In this document: positions 46,729 through 58,467 of the stretch, piece by piece | Numbering within the stretch: the stretch's first letter is position 1 | Layout of the letters: each line of letters opens with the position of its first letter | NCBI RefSeq assembly: GCF_026745355.1 | Contig: NC_079202.1 | Span: 46,946,873 to 47,010,872, forward strand | From: Beta vulgaris subsp. vulgaris | Lineage: Eukaryota > Streptophyta > Magnoliopsida > Caryophyllales > Amaranthaceae | Reading direction: 5' to 3' | Length of the DNA stretch: 64,000 nucleotides | Notes under the pieces: generated by a model | What the model was told of the DNA's origin: nothing | The model's database searches: none | Seen by the model: the letters and a program-made list of their open reading frames with translations, nothing else | Translations under genes and position numbers: made by a program

Positions 46729-48282
46729 CACTCATTAGTAGAGTAACTGTTAATTGCGGCAGTTTTACCCATATGCAGTCATAAACCGCGTCAATAGAAA
46801 ATAAAAAATCGAAAATTAACCTATTATGGCGGCGACGGGTAAAAACCGCAGCAATAGATGTCAACGGGAATTTTTCAAAATTATTTGACTGGTTTGACGA
46901 GATCTACTGGTGCGATTCCCACTAAGAACCGCAACAATAGATTAAAATATTATTATTTTAATAAAATATGAATCTATTGTTGCGGTTGATACAAAAACCG
47001 CGGTAATAAACTTTTAAAATAAAAAAAGGTGCCCAAAAGCTAGGTTTCCTCTACTCTCGCATTTAAATTCTCCATCTCATTTAACCTTAGGCATTGCTTG
47101 TCCCTCCTCACTCATTCTTCTACCACATACGTCTCATCTCTCTTATATTTTTCTACCTTACACTCGATCTCCTCTCTCTCATTCTTCTCCCTCCTCACTC
47201 GTTCTCCTAATCTCACTCATCCTTCCTCTCTCATCATTCCTTCTTCTCTCAGATCTCTGATGCTCGTCCGTTCACACGAAGCATGTCGCTCATCCATTCA
47301 CACCTCGCTCGTGTGACCGCAACTCTGCAAGAATCAATAGTCTCGAGTCGTCGCCCAGCCTTGACAGAATCTTCGTAAAAATCCCGCATTCGTCGCCCAA
47401 CCTTGATCACAAGAAGCCAAGTGTTCATCGCCCATCCTCGACCGTAAGAATCCTTAAAGTGCTCGCCTCCCGTAGATCTCAGTTTGTTTCACCATACTTA
47501 GACCCTCGAAGTTTGATTTCATTTTTCTTTATTTCGTTGTTCAGCCTTCACTCCCCCATTTTCAGTCGTTTCTTCACATTTTTCCTTCTTATATCTACAA
47601 GTTTTAGTCATTTTTTCATGTTATTGTTTTCGGTTGGTAGAGATTTTTTTTGTGTTTTTTGGCTTAATCATGTAGAGTTTAGACACTCCATATCTCAGAT
47701 CGACGACAAAGATGAAGAACTTTTAGGCGTGTTGGCGGTGGTTGTCAAGCGGTGTTGACGGCGGTTGTCAAGCAGTGTTGGCGGCGGTTGTTAGGCGGTT
47801 GAAGTTCAAGTTTTGGGTTGTGTTGTTGAAGAAATTTAATTATTTGTTCATTTTTATTGTATTTTTCCCGTTGGTGAGCATTATGTTTAATGTTGTAACT
47901 GAATATTTTCAATTTATGCAATGAGAAATTTTTAATTTTTTTGTTGTGCGAATGTGTGTAAATTTGTATCCTTCAAACTCTATAATGTTGTATCTTTCAA
48001 GCTAAATACCAATATTCCAATTATTTAAAAAAATATACCCTATTCATGCGGGTTTGGGCCACAACAGCAACAATAGGTTACACATATTGTCGCGGACCTG
48101 CGGCAACAAGTTTTTACCTATTATTGCGCCTTGATTTTTACCAATAGTTACACATATTGCTGTAGTTTCAAACCCACAACATATTTTTACCTATTTTGCG
48201 CCTTGATTTGCGACGGTGCAAAAATCGCAGCAATAGATAGGTCACTTAATGACCGCCGCAATTCAATGTTTTTCTATTAGTG
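46729..48282. mobile_element. CACTA-like non-autonomous element C inserted at the Copia gag start
   Basis: Starts CACTCATTAGTAGAG and ends with the complement of CACTAATAGAAAAAC. Both subtermini carry repeats of AACCGCAGCAATAG / CTATTGTTGCGGTT type (46760-47000 and 48050-48270). The interior is a CT-rich leader-like region followed by short frames (47098-47920) without a transposase. It interrupts gag right after ATGCCTGAA (46718). The 3-bp flanks (AAA and ACC) do not match, so the target duplication is either mutated or my ends are off by a base or two. Confidence 0.7.
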
Positions 48283-49180
48283 ACCGAGAATTCTACACTT
48301 CCGCTTACACAAAATCCTTCATCTGTTTACTTACATCCTTCAGAAAATCCAGCTAATTCATTAGTTTCTGTGAAATTTAGTGGAGATAATTTTAGTGAAT
48401 GGAAGAGAGGAATCTTAATTACATTATCTTGTAAGAACAAACTGTCTTTAATTGATAGAACTCTTCCTAAACCATATTATACTGATTCTACTTATTCTGC
48501 CTGGGAGAGATGTAATGCAATGGTTATTTCCTATATTATGTATTCTCTTGATACTACTAAGGTAGAAGTGTGGTTTATTTAACAAGTGCAAGAGAGATTT
48601 GGAAAGATCTTGAAGAAAGATACTCATAGAATTCTGGAGCACAACTATATTCAATTCAGCAAACTCTTCATGAATTGACTCAAGGATCTAGTCTAGTAGT
48701 AGGAATTTTTCACTCAAATTAAATCTCTCTAGGACCAACTCAATGGAATTAATCTTGTACTTGTGTGCACATGCAGTGGATGCACTTGTAATCTCACAAA
48801 AAGAATTCTAGATCAGCAGCAGGGAAGAGAGATTAATGCAATTGTTTATGAAACTGGACGATCGATATGCAAATGTGAGGTCTAATATTCTTATGATGCA
48901 GCCTTTACCTAATGTCTCTTTGACGTATAGGTTACTAATTCAAGAAGAGAAACAAATAATTGTTGCTTCTATCGGAGATTGTCCTCCTCCTATGGCCTTT
49001 GTAGCTAAAGACAAAACTAGGTACACACCTTATATAGGTTCTAGTTTTTGGGACGAGTACCAGTTCAATTCTACTGTTGGCAGAGGTTCTTGGAATAGGA
49101 AGACTTATTTCTGCAAGCATTGCAAAATGACTGGTCACTCAATTGAGAGATGTTTTTTTGCTTCATGGCCCTCCCTTTGG
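48283..49180 (+). pseudogene. Copia gag
   Basis: Begins, after the insertion, with ENSTLPLTQNPSSVYLHPSE, VSVKFSGDNFSEWKRGILIT and CNAMVISYIMYSLD, as in plant Copia gag (DUF4219/UBN2 type). It ends with a CCHC zinc knuckle CKHCKMTGHSIERC near 49111-49152. Stops and frame slips occur between 48580 and 48830. Confidence 0.8.
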
Positions 49181-49429
49181 TTCTAGAGGAGGAAGAGGCA
49201 AAAGAGTTGCATCTACTGTAAGTGGTGATGATGATGAAGGCTAGTCAGTTCATGATTTTGAACCACCTCATCTTCCTATTGAGCAATATCAGAATTTCAT
49301 GGCTCTTATACAGAATCAAGGCTCATCTTAACAACACCAACAAGTTACACCTAAATCTTTGAGTGCACGGAATCTTGTTTTCATTCAACTCATACTTCGG
49401 CATATGTTGCAGGTACATATTATCATGTT

Positions 49430-50700
49430 TTAATGCTAAGTGAATCATTGACAGTGGAGTTGCTGATCACATTTGTTCCAACTTAGACTTATTTGACACA
49501 TATGCAAAATTCACTAAATCAAGTAACTATTTTACTGATGCTAACGGAAGTAAGCTATGGTTGAACATATTGGAAATGTTAAATTTCAAGATGGTATTGT
49601 GCTTCAAAATGTCCTTTATGTACCAAGGTTCACATTCAACCTTATAAATACTCATAAGTCGTGCCAAGATCTTAACCATGATGTTGTTTTTACACATGAT
49701 ACATGTTTTCCCCAGGGTCCTTCTCAGAACAATACCCTAGTTCTTGGTAAATTGGAGCCAGGTCTCTATGTTGCATGACATGACTATGTTGTTTCACATA
49801 AAAATAAGAAAGATATATCTGCTTGTACAGCTTGTGTTACAAATAATGAAGCCTTGAAGCTATGCATATGAGGCTAGGCCATATACCACTTAATTAAATT
49901 CATCATTTTGTTGATGATTTACATCCTCTTACTGGCTTGTTATGATTTATGTCAAGTATGTCCTCAGGCTAAGCACACAAGATCTTTTTTTCCTAATAGT
50001 AGTATTAAAACTACAACTTGTTTTCAACTATTACACACAGATATTTGGGACCATACAAGGTTCTTATTACACATGATGGATGTAGTCAATTCTTGACAAT
50101 AGTGGATGACTTCTCCAGACATACATGGATTTTTCTTATGAAAAATAAGTCTAATGCAGTAAATATTCTTAAGCATTATTTTTGTTTATATTCAAACTCA
50201 ATTGAATGCTTGTTTGAAATGTATAAGAAGTGATAATGCTAAAGAACTTTGTGAAGGAGCTATTTTACCTTTTTATTAACTCAATGACATTGTTCATCAG
50301 AGGAGTTGGCCCGATACTGCACAACAGAATGTTGTTGTGGATAGGAAACATAGACACCTACTGGAAACTGCAAGAAGTTTGTTTTTTTTCTATCACATGC
50401 ATATGTTCCTGTGAACCTATGGGGAGAATGTTCAATTACTGCTACTCATCTGCTCAATAGAATGCCTTTAAGTTCTATTGAATTCAAAACACCTTATGAG
50501 AAGCTTCATGGTACTAAAACTAATTTGAGTTACTTGAGAGTTTTTGGTTGCTTGTGCTTTGCAGCAACAACCAAAGTTCATGGAAGTAAGTATGATCAAA
50601 GGGTAACTTCTTGTGCCTTCATATACCCACCTGATCAGAAGGCCTACAAAATCATGGATCTTTCAACTCACAAAATCTTCATTTCTAGGGATATTCAATT
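49430..50700 (+). pseudogene. Copia protease and integrase
   Basis: The protease active site IIDSGVADHICSN is near 49446. Zinc-linker remains include MRLGHIPLN near 49866 and CQVCPQAKH near 49935. The integrase core reads FSTITHRYLGPYK (50018), TIVDDFSRHTWIF near 50095, decayed ARSLFFLSHAYVPVNLW near 50380, and RVFGCLCF near 50540. Several stops; frames alternate. Confidence 0.78.
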
Positions 50701-51059
50701 CCATGAAAAACACTTACCCTTTCACTTTTCTACCTCTCATCCTCCTCCTTCACCTATATTTCTCCCAGTTAACACTTTATCTTCCCATGATTACAACTTT
50801 GAAGTCCCTGAACCTTTTGTCTTTCTAGTTTCCAATTCCTTACCAAATACTTCTTCATACAATCCTGAATCTAGCACCACAAATACTCCACCTTCCACAC
50901 CTTCTGTCTTTTTTAGTACTCCTATTTCTTCTTCTTCTTTACCACACAACTCCAGTTCTCTTCCACCATCTAGACAGTCCACCATAATTTCAAAACCACC
51001 TACTTGGATGACAAACTATGTTGCTTCCATCGGTACTTCCCATCATTGGTGCAACATTG

Positions 51060-52660
51060 TTCATTTTGAATTTTTAAGGCTATTCCTACTGGTATCCAGG
51101 CACTCATTGCTTACACCTCCTCCCTTACTGAACCTAACACTTATATAAAAGCTTCTCAACAAGAAGGTTGGGTGGATGCTATGAAGAAGGAAATACAGGC
51201 CCTAGAAAAAAATGGCAAATGGGAACTCACTCATCTTCCAATTGGCAAGAAAACCATAGGATGCAAGTGGGTATTTAAAGTTAAACTTAAAGTTGATGGC
51301 ACTTTGGAAAGACTGAAGGCAAGACTTGTTGCAAAAGGGTATACACAGCGGTATGGGGTTGATTTTAAGGAAACCTTTTCCCTAGTTATCAATATGACTA
51401 CTGTGAGATGCCCATTGCCATTAGCATCAATTAAGGGGTGGCATTTGTTTCAATTAGACATTAAGAACGCATTCTTACATGGGGAGCTTACAAGAAGAAA
51501 TCTATATGCAGATGCCTCATGGGATCCTAATCCTAACAAGCTTGTATGTAAGCTTAAAAAATCATTGTATGGGCTCAAGCAGGCCTCCAGACAATGATTT
51601 GCTAAGTTGGCCTCATAGTTAGTTGCATAAGGGATTTTATAATCCAAAAATGACTACTCCTTGTTTCTTAATAAGAGTAACTCTTACATTATGATAGGAG
51701 TAGCCATTTATGTAGATGATATAATACTGATAGGTACTGATGTTGATGCAATTGCGACCTTAAAAACTCATCTAAATGTTGTGTTCGGCATCAAATATGG
51801 GAGATTCCATTATTTCGTAGGTAAGGACACCAGTTATATCCAACAAGGCATTATAATAACACAAAAGAAGTTTTCTAAAGAACTTCTTTAGTCCAACTCT
51901 TTAGATCTTTCCAAGATTGCTAAGACACCTCTACTTGTTCATATTAAATTGGTGGTTGATTCAGGAGACTTCTACTCAGATCCTACTCTTTATAGGATTT
52001 TGGTGGCCATAATTAATTTTTTGACTCACACAAGGCCAAACTTGTCTTATGTTGTCCAAACATTGAGCCAATTCGTGCACCAACCTAGAGTTGAGCAATT
52101 TTCAACCTTACATTATGTACCAAGGTACCTTGCTAGTACTATTGGTCAAGGGATCTTGTTAACAACAACACCTTAGTTAACACTCAAGGCTTACTCAGAC
52201 TCTGATTTGGCTTCCTACCCTAACACTAGACTGTCATAGGAGATATGATGCTTCTAGATTTCTCCCGTATCCTAGAAGTCAAAGAAGTAGGTTACTGTCT
52301 CTAAGTCCTCTGAGGCAGAGTATATAGCTATGGCAACTGCAGAGAAGAAATCACATAGCTAGTCAGACTTTTGCAAGAATTGGAAGCTGGGGATCTTAAA
52401 CCTGTTAAGTTATTATGTGATAATCAATCTGCTATTTGTATAGGTAAATATCCAGTTTTACATGGATGTACTAAACATCATATAGAAATGGACTTCAACT
52501 TCACAATAGAAAGGGTCCTAGAAGGCCTTATTGAGCTCTCTTATCTACCTATACAAGAGTAGCTAGCAGGCTTGTTTACCAAAGCAATACCTTATCCTCA
52601 ACATCTGCATCTGAGCTCCAAGCTAGGAATGGTTGACTCCCTCCCTAACTTGAGAGGGGT
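51060..52660 (+). pseudogene. Copia reverse transcriptase and RNase H
   Basis: RT motifs: EGWVDAMKKEIQALEKNGKW (51165), KWVFKVKLKVDGTLERLKAR, FQLDIKNAFLHGEL (51450), SLYGLKQASRQ with a stop (51565), and IYVDDIILIGT (51705). RNase H: YSDSD near 52190, SKSSEAEYIAMATA near 52300, LLCDNQSAICIG near 52410, HIEMDFNF near 52480 and LAGLFTKAIP near 52562. At least eight stops interrupt the reading. Confidence 0.85.
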
Positions 52661-52947
52661 TGTTGAAGATATTGACCCTTATGACTTTCTACCTGCCAGC
52701 TCAACTACTTCAGCATAACAGTAAGTTATAACTATTAACCTGTTGTTTACATGTTATATTCATGTTTTGTAACAGAATTATATCATGTTGTAAGTCAGCA
52801 AGATTTAAGTTGATGTTCCTTCATCCAGATGATGTATTTTTCATTTTCTAGTGAATGAAATAAACTCTCTCTTCTTCTCTCTCTAAATATCTCTCCATCT
52901 AGAATCTTCTAAGCTGAATTACATTGTTCTAATTATGAGTTTTAATA
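52661..52947 (+). repeat. Copia 3' LTR
   Basis: Begins TGTTGAAGATATTGACCC right after the polypurine tract and ends GAGTTTTAATA. It has no internal insertion. Confidence 0.9.
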
Positions 52948-53072
52948 TGGAGATTAGTTTTTCTCATGTTGGCAGACAAGGAAATAGAGTAGTCCACGTA
53001 CTAGCTCAACTTAGTAGAAACTATAATGATCTTAGAGTATGGATGGAGGAAGTCCCCCGATGTAGCTCTTAG
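52946..53072 (+). pseudogene. LINE relic, part 2: end of the RNase H-like domain
   Basis: The frame cut at 36153 resumes here: MEISFSHVGRQGNRVVHVLA then LRVWMEEVP and a stop at 53070-53072, the usual C-terminus of LINE RVT_3 domains. The shared TATGG at the junction is counted once. Confidence 0.8.
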
Positions 53073-53676
53073 TGCTGTAAAGATCGATAGTTTGGCTGTA
53101 AATGTTTAAACAACTAAAAATAAATAAATTTGAGAGTCTCATATATATAAACATAACTCTTACTTGAGAAAAGTGCAAGCCTCAAAAATTAGCCACACCC
53201 ATATGGATTAAAAACACAAAAGGAACTAGCCGATATTGGCCATAACACTTGGCTTTACCCACTTCTTTCAAACCCAATCTACATAGTGGGAGCATTTCAC
53301 ATGCGAAATAATTAAATGCTTCTTTATAGGCATGTAAACTCCCTTCTACTTCTAAATTCCCCCATCACAATCCAGAGAATGCTCAAGTTAAAAAAAGAAC
53401 ATGGCTTCAAGCCATCCTTTGCAATACCAACCAGAAAGGGAACAATATATATTTCTTCAATTTATCCCTCTGTATATAAGACGGAAACTATGTTCCCCAC
53501 TAATTTTGTTTCTTTTGCATCTTATGATAACACAATGATAAAGATGAAGATTGTCCACCGATTTGGTAGTACTTGATAAAATCACCTTTTACATGCCAAT
53601 GTGGTCCTAATTTAAGAGTAAAGATGAAGGTTTTGCATGAAATTATCCACATTCTTCCTCTAAGGTAGACCTTTCA
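53073..53676. other. Intergenic
   Basis: AT-rich sequence, perhaps the LINE 3' flank. The short frame at 53316-53576 has no recognised motif. Confidence 0.45.
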
Positions 53677-53679
53677 TAA

Positions 53680-54739
53680 GAGCATGGTCAATGGATGATC
53701 CCAAATTTGGGAGCATCAATTACTTTATTAATTTCTCACTCTTCCACCTTATTTATGATCCACAATTGATTTTAATGATCTTTTCACCCCCAATGGATGA
53801 TCTATACTTTTAGATCTTCACCTTCTCTTTCCTACTTTTTACTATACCCCACCATATATTCTCTCTCCTCAATCTCCTTTCCATCCCATTTTATTTATTT
53901 ATTATGGATTATTTAAGAATTAATTAATGATTATTGAATGTAAATAATTTTTATGTTTGTGATTAAAAACTATTAGTAAAAATTAATTTCGTTAATATTG
54001 TACATAATTAGATACGGTGTTTTTAGGGTTGTTACTTCATATTGAGAAACTCATATTATGTTGGGGGAGTTGTTGGTTAAGTTGAGTAGGATACATCATA
54101 TTTTGTAAGTTGTTTCCCATATGAAAATTTGGTTCAGTTTGAGAAATGAGATCAATTTGGGAACTAGACGATTGAAAACTTGGATTAATATGAGGTTGTT
54201 GAGGTCCTTTGAATTTTGGAAGGTTTTTTTTCTACCGGTTTTGGGATCCATAAATAATTTCAATTAGGAGATAATTTATTTTTATGGGGGTAGATAAATA
54301 AAGAAAGGAAACAAATATGACTTCCAATAACAAAATAACCTCAAAAATAAGATGCGTAAAAATAGTTCAATATTGGTCTCTATTTATAGACAAAAAAATA
54401 TATATAGTTGTTGGTGTTTTGTTTTTTAAAAAAAAAATTTAAACTGACAATATGTCCGTTGTAAAAATTTGCAACGTTAACAATTACAAATAATCCTAGC
54501 CGTTAGATTAGAGAAATAAGGGGCGTAGGATGTCTGCCATGCAGCAGCAGTGGGGCCCGCTCCATTTTTTTCTTCCTCTCCCCTTCCGCCATGTGGCAAT
54601 GATCTACTCTTTGGCAAGATCGTTGCAACGATCGGTTCACTGCCTTCTCTCCTCTTTTTTTATCTCTCCTATTTCTTTATTCCCATTTAATCTCTCTCTC
54701 CTCATGATCCAAGTTTGGGATCAACCAATGGGCATACTC
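53680..54739. mobile_element. PIF/Harbinger-like non-autonomous element (1060 bp)
   Basis: Starts GAGCATGGTCAATGGATGAT and ends with the complement of GAGTATGCCCATTGGTTGAT. The 3-bp duplication TAA flanks it (53677-53679 and 54740-54742). The ends continue to match for about 35 bp ('atcccaaa-ttggg'). No transposase frame is visible. Confidence 0.8.
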
Positions 54740-54742
54740 TAA

Positions 54743-56466
54743 TCATGTCTCCCAAGAACCACTCGAAAAAAAAGAAGGAAAAATACTATATTTATAGCTC
54801 GTTTTATTTTGTACCAATTATATTGAGGATTTAGCAAGGTTGATATATAATACATGAACAAATTGAGAGACTTTCGTCGTAATTCGGACAAAAATATTAT
54901 ATCTACACTCTTATAGTACCTTACTAGCTGAAATCGAGGATGACATAGACAACAAACTTTAACAATGATGCAAATAACCTATTCATTTTTCACAAGCTTC
55001 ATTTGAGGAGTGAAAACCTTTTCATAAAAGAAAATTAAGAGAAAGCTCAATTGTAATATTTGTTTCTTATGATTGGTTCTATATCGAAAAAGCACTAGAG
55101 TCTCGTTAAGTGACCTAAATGATAACAATTATTTTGCTAGGCCACCTAAGTAAATTATTGACTCGCTAAGTAAGCTCCCAAGTGAGGAACAATAAACTTG
55201 CTACATATTTAAGTGAAAAAAGAAAATTGTTGAGCCACGTTGAGTGGAAAGTAGCATTCACTCTCTCATTCTCTTTCGTTCGTTATTTTTATCTCTAAAT
55301 AAAATTTTATAGATAGATATCATGATCATCTAGGTTCTTTTATTCCAACGTGAGAAAGAAAATTAAACTATTTTTCGTTATAAATTTCAAAATTATTACT
55401 ATTTTTAAAAAATCTATTTAGTATTTATACTTACATTTTGGACTCCGATCCGTATAACATAATCCTTATATTCTTTCTAAAAATTAAAAATCTTCATACA
55501 AAGTAGTATAATTGAAGATTGTATGTGTTTTGTCATCGATGAAGATCACGATCACGATGAGTAGTTGATGATTTATATGACTCTTAAGTGATGATAATTA
55601 AATATGATAAAAAAATAATGATGGCAGAAGTATGGAAAAGGATGATACCTTGAGTTGTAAAGTCAGTTTATTAATATTACGTCTACATGTTTTTTAGTTT
55701 CTATTAGTTGAGGAAACATTTTCTATTTTTCTTTTTTTTTTTTGTGAAAAATATAATGACAAAAACTTGTAAATTTTTATCACACTCCTTTATAGGAGAG
55801 TGATAATAGTTTTCCTTTCAAGGTGGCCTAGGAAAAAAAATTGTGTTAGTTGGGTGATTTAGCAAGTCAAAACTTTACTTGGATGGTCTAGCAAAACAAT
55901 TTGAACTACTTAGGTGGTGGAGCAAATTTCTTGTGACAAGTAGATGGAGAAAGGGGAATTAAAATGGATAGAAGAACATGAATAGGAAAACAGAAAAGAA
56001 AAAAGTAAAATTGAGGAAGAAAAAGGTTGTACTATCTAAAAAGAAGAGCGTATTTCATTAGGTAGAGAGCTATGTTTTACCCTTAAAATCTAAAATATTG
56101 TTTTCCATCTATTATAAACCAAATAAAACACAATGAAGAAGTATTTACTTTTCCAAAATAATGAACCAAATATCATTTTTGAAGTGATTGACATATTTGT
56201 GGTGTTCAATCGTTCTAATTTGTTAAATTTCTTACATGTAGTTATATAATTACGTAAAGAAAAAAGTAATAAGCCAACTAGGTTTGGCCACGTTAGGAAG
56301 CTTTTATCTGTTACAAGTTTTTTCATTCTATTTTCTTTCTTGCCCAAAAAAACCCAAGAAAATGGAATTTTTTTTTGTCATTATGATATCTCTTTTCTTC
56401 AAAAAGCTCAATCTCTATACAAAAAAGCTCAATCTAAAAATAATTGGGTTAGGTTCGGGTTAGAAA
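54743..56466. other. Intergenic, no gene seen
   Basis: AT-rich. Phrases such as 'aagtgacctaaatgataac' (55110) and complementary 'ttgtgttagttgggtgattt' (55842) hint at a large, old inverted repeat spanning about 55090-55930, with 'gctaggccacctaagtaaa' facing 'ttacttggatggtctagca'. No coding region seen. Confidence 0.4.
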
Positions 56467-57648
56467 TCTCTATTATATAAGGGAAGGGGGGAGCAATGGT
56501 GTCTTCTTTTAAAACGCCTATTCTGCCCCCCTTCTCTTTCTAAATTACAAAAGGAATGTCACTATTTTCAAAAACCCTAGCCTCCATTGTTGATTTTTAA
56601 AGGGGCTTCCATCGGTTTTTACCGTTGGAAAGCCCCCACCTTTGCTTTTTTATTTGTTTTTAGGTTTCCAATAACGATTTCTCCCTCAAAAGACAGGGTT
56701 TTCGATCTCCTTCGTAAGAAAAGGTTTTTCGATCTCCTTCGAAAGACAAGGTTTTTCGACCTCCTTCGAAAGACAGGGTTTTTCTCCTCTTTTAGAGGGG
56801 GAATTTCTACATGTTACAATCCGGGATTCTAGATCTAATGGATTGCCGTGAAATTATTTTGTTGGTGAAGAATTATGCGGCATCACAAAGGTTATCAATT
56901 TTTCGAATACGGTCAGATGAATCCGACGGAGATCATCTTCACGATTACAAGGGATCGTTAGATTGTCTCTCCAACAAGGCTGTATTTTCCAACGATATAA
57001 GCGGGAGATGTTCCACATTGCAAGATTTGTTTGACGATCGTAGTTTTTATGAAGGAAATTTTTGTTTGATTCAACTTATGTATTTGTTTAATTCGATTGC
57101 TTATGTAGATGTCGTATGACTTTTTATTAATGAATTAATTTTACTATTCAAAAAAAAAAAAAGGAATGTCAAAGTAAAAATACCGAAAATAAATTTACAT
57201 CACTCACTCACAAATCACTTAAAAGAAGAAACTTTACAAATCACCCATACAATTGAGAAAATCACGTTATAAAAATCACGCAAATCACTCAAATAATCAG
57301 GAAACTTTATTAAAACTTAAAATTAATATACAAACTAAAACTAATAACCTAGAACGTCAATACATGCAAAAACATTTACAAAAATTGACTTACAAATCAC
57401 TATTCTGAAGAACCATTCACAATTAATGGTGGGTCATGATTAAATATAGAGGTGTATTTGTAGTGAAATCAGAATTTAGAAATTAGACAAGAAAAAAAAT
57501 TATTTACTTTTTTTATAGTGTTTCCTAAATATAATGAAACTTTTACATATTATATATTTGGACGTATTTTTTTCTAATATATAATAGTGATAAATTATCA
57601 AGGTAAAAAGGTTTATATAATATCATTCAAGAATTAAAGTACAACATA
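56467..57648 (+). mobile_element. Helitron, outer copy (carries a nested retro-insertion)
   Basis: Begins TCTCTATTATATAAGGGAAG after an A. Its own hairpin-CTAG end is not found before the next Helitron start at 57649, so either it shares the end at 58239 or the 3' end was lost. A retroposed sequence occupies 56562-57158. Confidence 0.6.
56562..57158 (+). mobile_element. Poly(A)-tailed non-LTR retroposon (~597 bp)
   Basis: Flanked by the perfect 13-bp duplication AAAAGGAATGTCA (56549-56561 and 57159-57171) and ending in a poly(A) run at 57150-57158. The 5' part has a ~30-bp tandem repeat (GGTTTTTCGATCTCCTTCG, three units, 56697-56780). An open frame runs 56811-57119 (MLQSGILDLMDCREIILLVK at its start). 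No RT domain is present, so it is a non-autonomous LINE derivative, a SINE-like element or a processed transcript. Confidence 0.75.
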
Positions 57649-58239
57649 TCTCTATTATATAAGGGAAGGGGGAAACTATGGTGTCCCCGAATGAAGAGAC
57701 TATCTTACCCCCTTCCCATTTAAATTACAAATTCACTTACAAATTAAAGGGGGCTTCAAATAAAAATATCAAAAATATAATTATAATAATCACTCACAAG
57801 TCAACTAAAATCATAAAATTGCGTAATTTACGTTATGCAAATCACTAAAATGAGGAAACTTTACAAAAACTTAAAAATTCACTTACAAACTACAACCTAT
57901 GAAAAAATTGATTTGAAATCAAACTGTCTACTTTCTTTACAATTTATGAAGTACTGTACTTAATTCAAAAATCAACTAAAAAATTATAATATTAGAAATC
58001 ATAAATAAATTCAGAAAAATTTATATTTTATTCATTGAATTTAACTTTGAAAAGTAAAAAAAAAAAAACAAAAAGAATGGTGAGAGACTTAAGTGACATA
58101 AACTAAACCAATCAAATTTTGCAACTAAAAGCAATTATACTTCGTATGTCTAATGTTCAAATTTTGACTCTTATGCCGAAAAAATTGAGTTTTTGTTTGA
58201 AAAAAAATCAAACACGCATCGCGTGCAAAAAAATTCTAG
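57649..58239 (+). mobile_element. Non-autonomous Helitron (591 bp) next to the eS6 promoter
   Basis: Starts TCTCTATTATATAAGGGAAG, ends with hairpin CACGC-atc-GCGTG, an A/T-rich spacer and CTAG, inserted between A (57648) and T (58240). Ends match the minus-strand copies at 27884 and 28435. Confidence 0.85.
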
Positions 58240-58289
58240 TTAACATGTAAACAACCCGTATCACCGGTTTATATTTTGAATAAATACTC

Positions 58290-58410
58290 TAGATTTGGGC
58301 CAAGCCCAACTGCTTCAGCGTCAGCGGCCAATCTAACAGCCCAAGTATCAAAGAAAAATAATTCTTATTTCTCTCTTTTCACAAAACGGCAGCCACAAAC
58401 CCTAACATTC
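58290..58410 (+). promoter_or_regulatory. eS6 promoter motifs: site II and telo-box
   Basis: TTGGGCCAAGCCCAACTG (about 58294-58311) and CAGCCCAAG (58338) are site II-type TGGGCY motifs. AAACCCTAAC (58396-58405) is a telo-box. The two together are typical of plant ribosomal protein promoters. A CT-rich leader follows up to the ATG. Only about 230 bp separate the ATG from the Helitron end. Confidence 0.7.
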
Positions 58411-58467
58411 TCATTTATCTCTCTTCGCCCCGCCGGGAATTTCACTCTCTCTTCTCCTTCTGCAAAC

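Larger units (their letters stand above)
36154..52947 (+). mobile_element. Ty1/Copia LTR retrotransposon, interrupted by three DNA transposons
   Basis: The LTRs are 287 bp each: the 5' LTR is 36154-36414 plus 46376-46401, and the 3' LTR is 52661-52947. The primer-binding site TGGTATCAGAGC (initiator tRNA-Met type) is at 46402-46413, and a polypurine tract TTGAGAGGGGT precedes the 3' LTR. The 5-bp TATGG at 36149-36153 recurs at 52946-52950, a plausible target duplication if the last two bases of the 3' LTR were lost. The LTRs differ at roughly a tenth of positions by eye, so this insertion is older than the Gypsy element. Coding domains run 46718-52660 with many stops. Confidence 0.92.
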
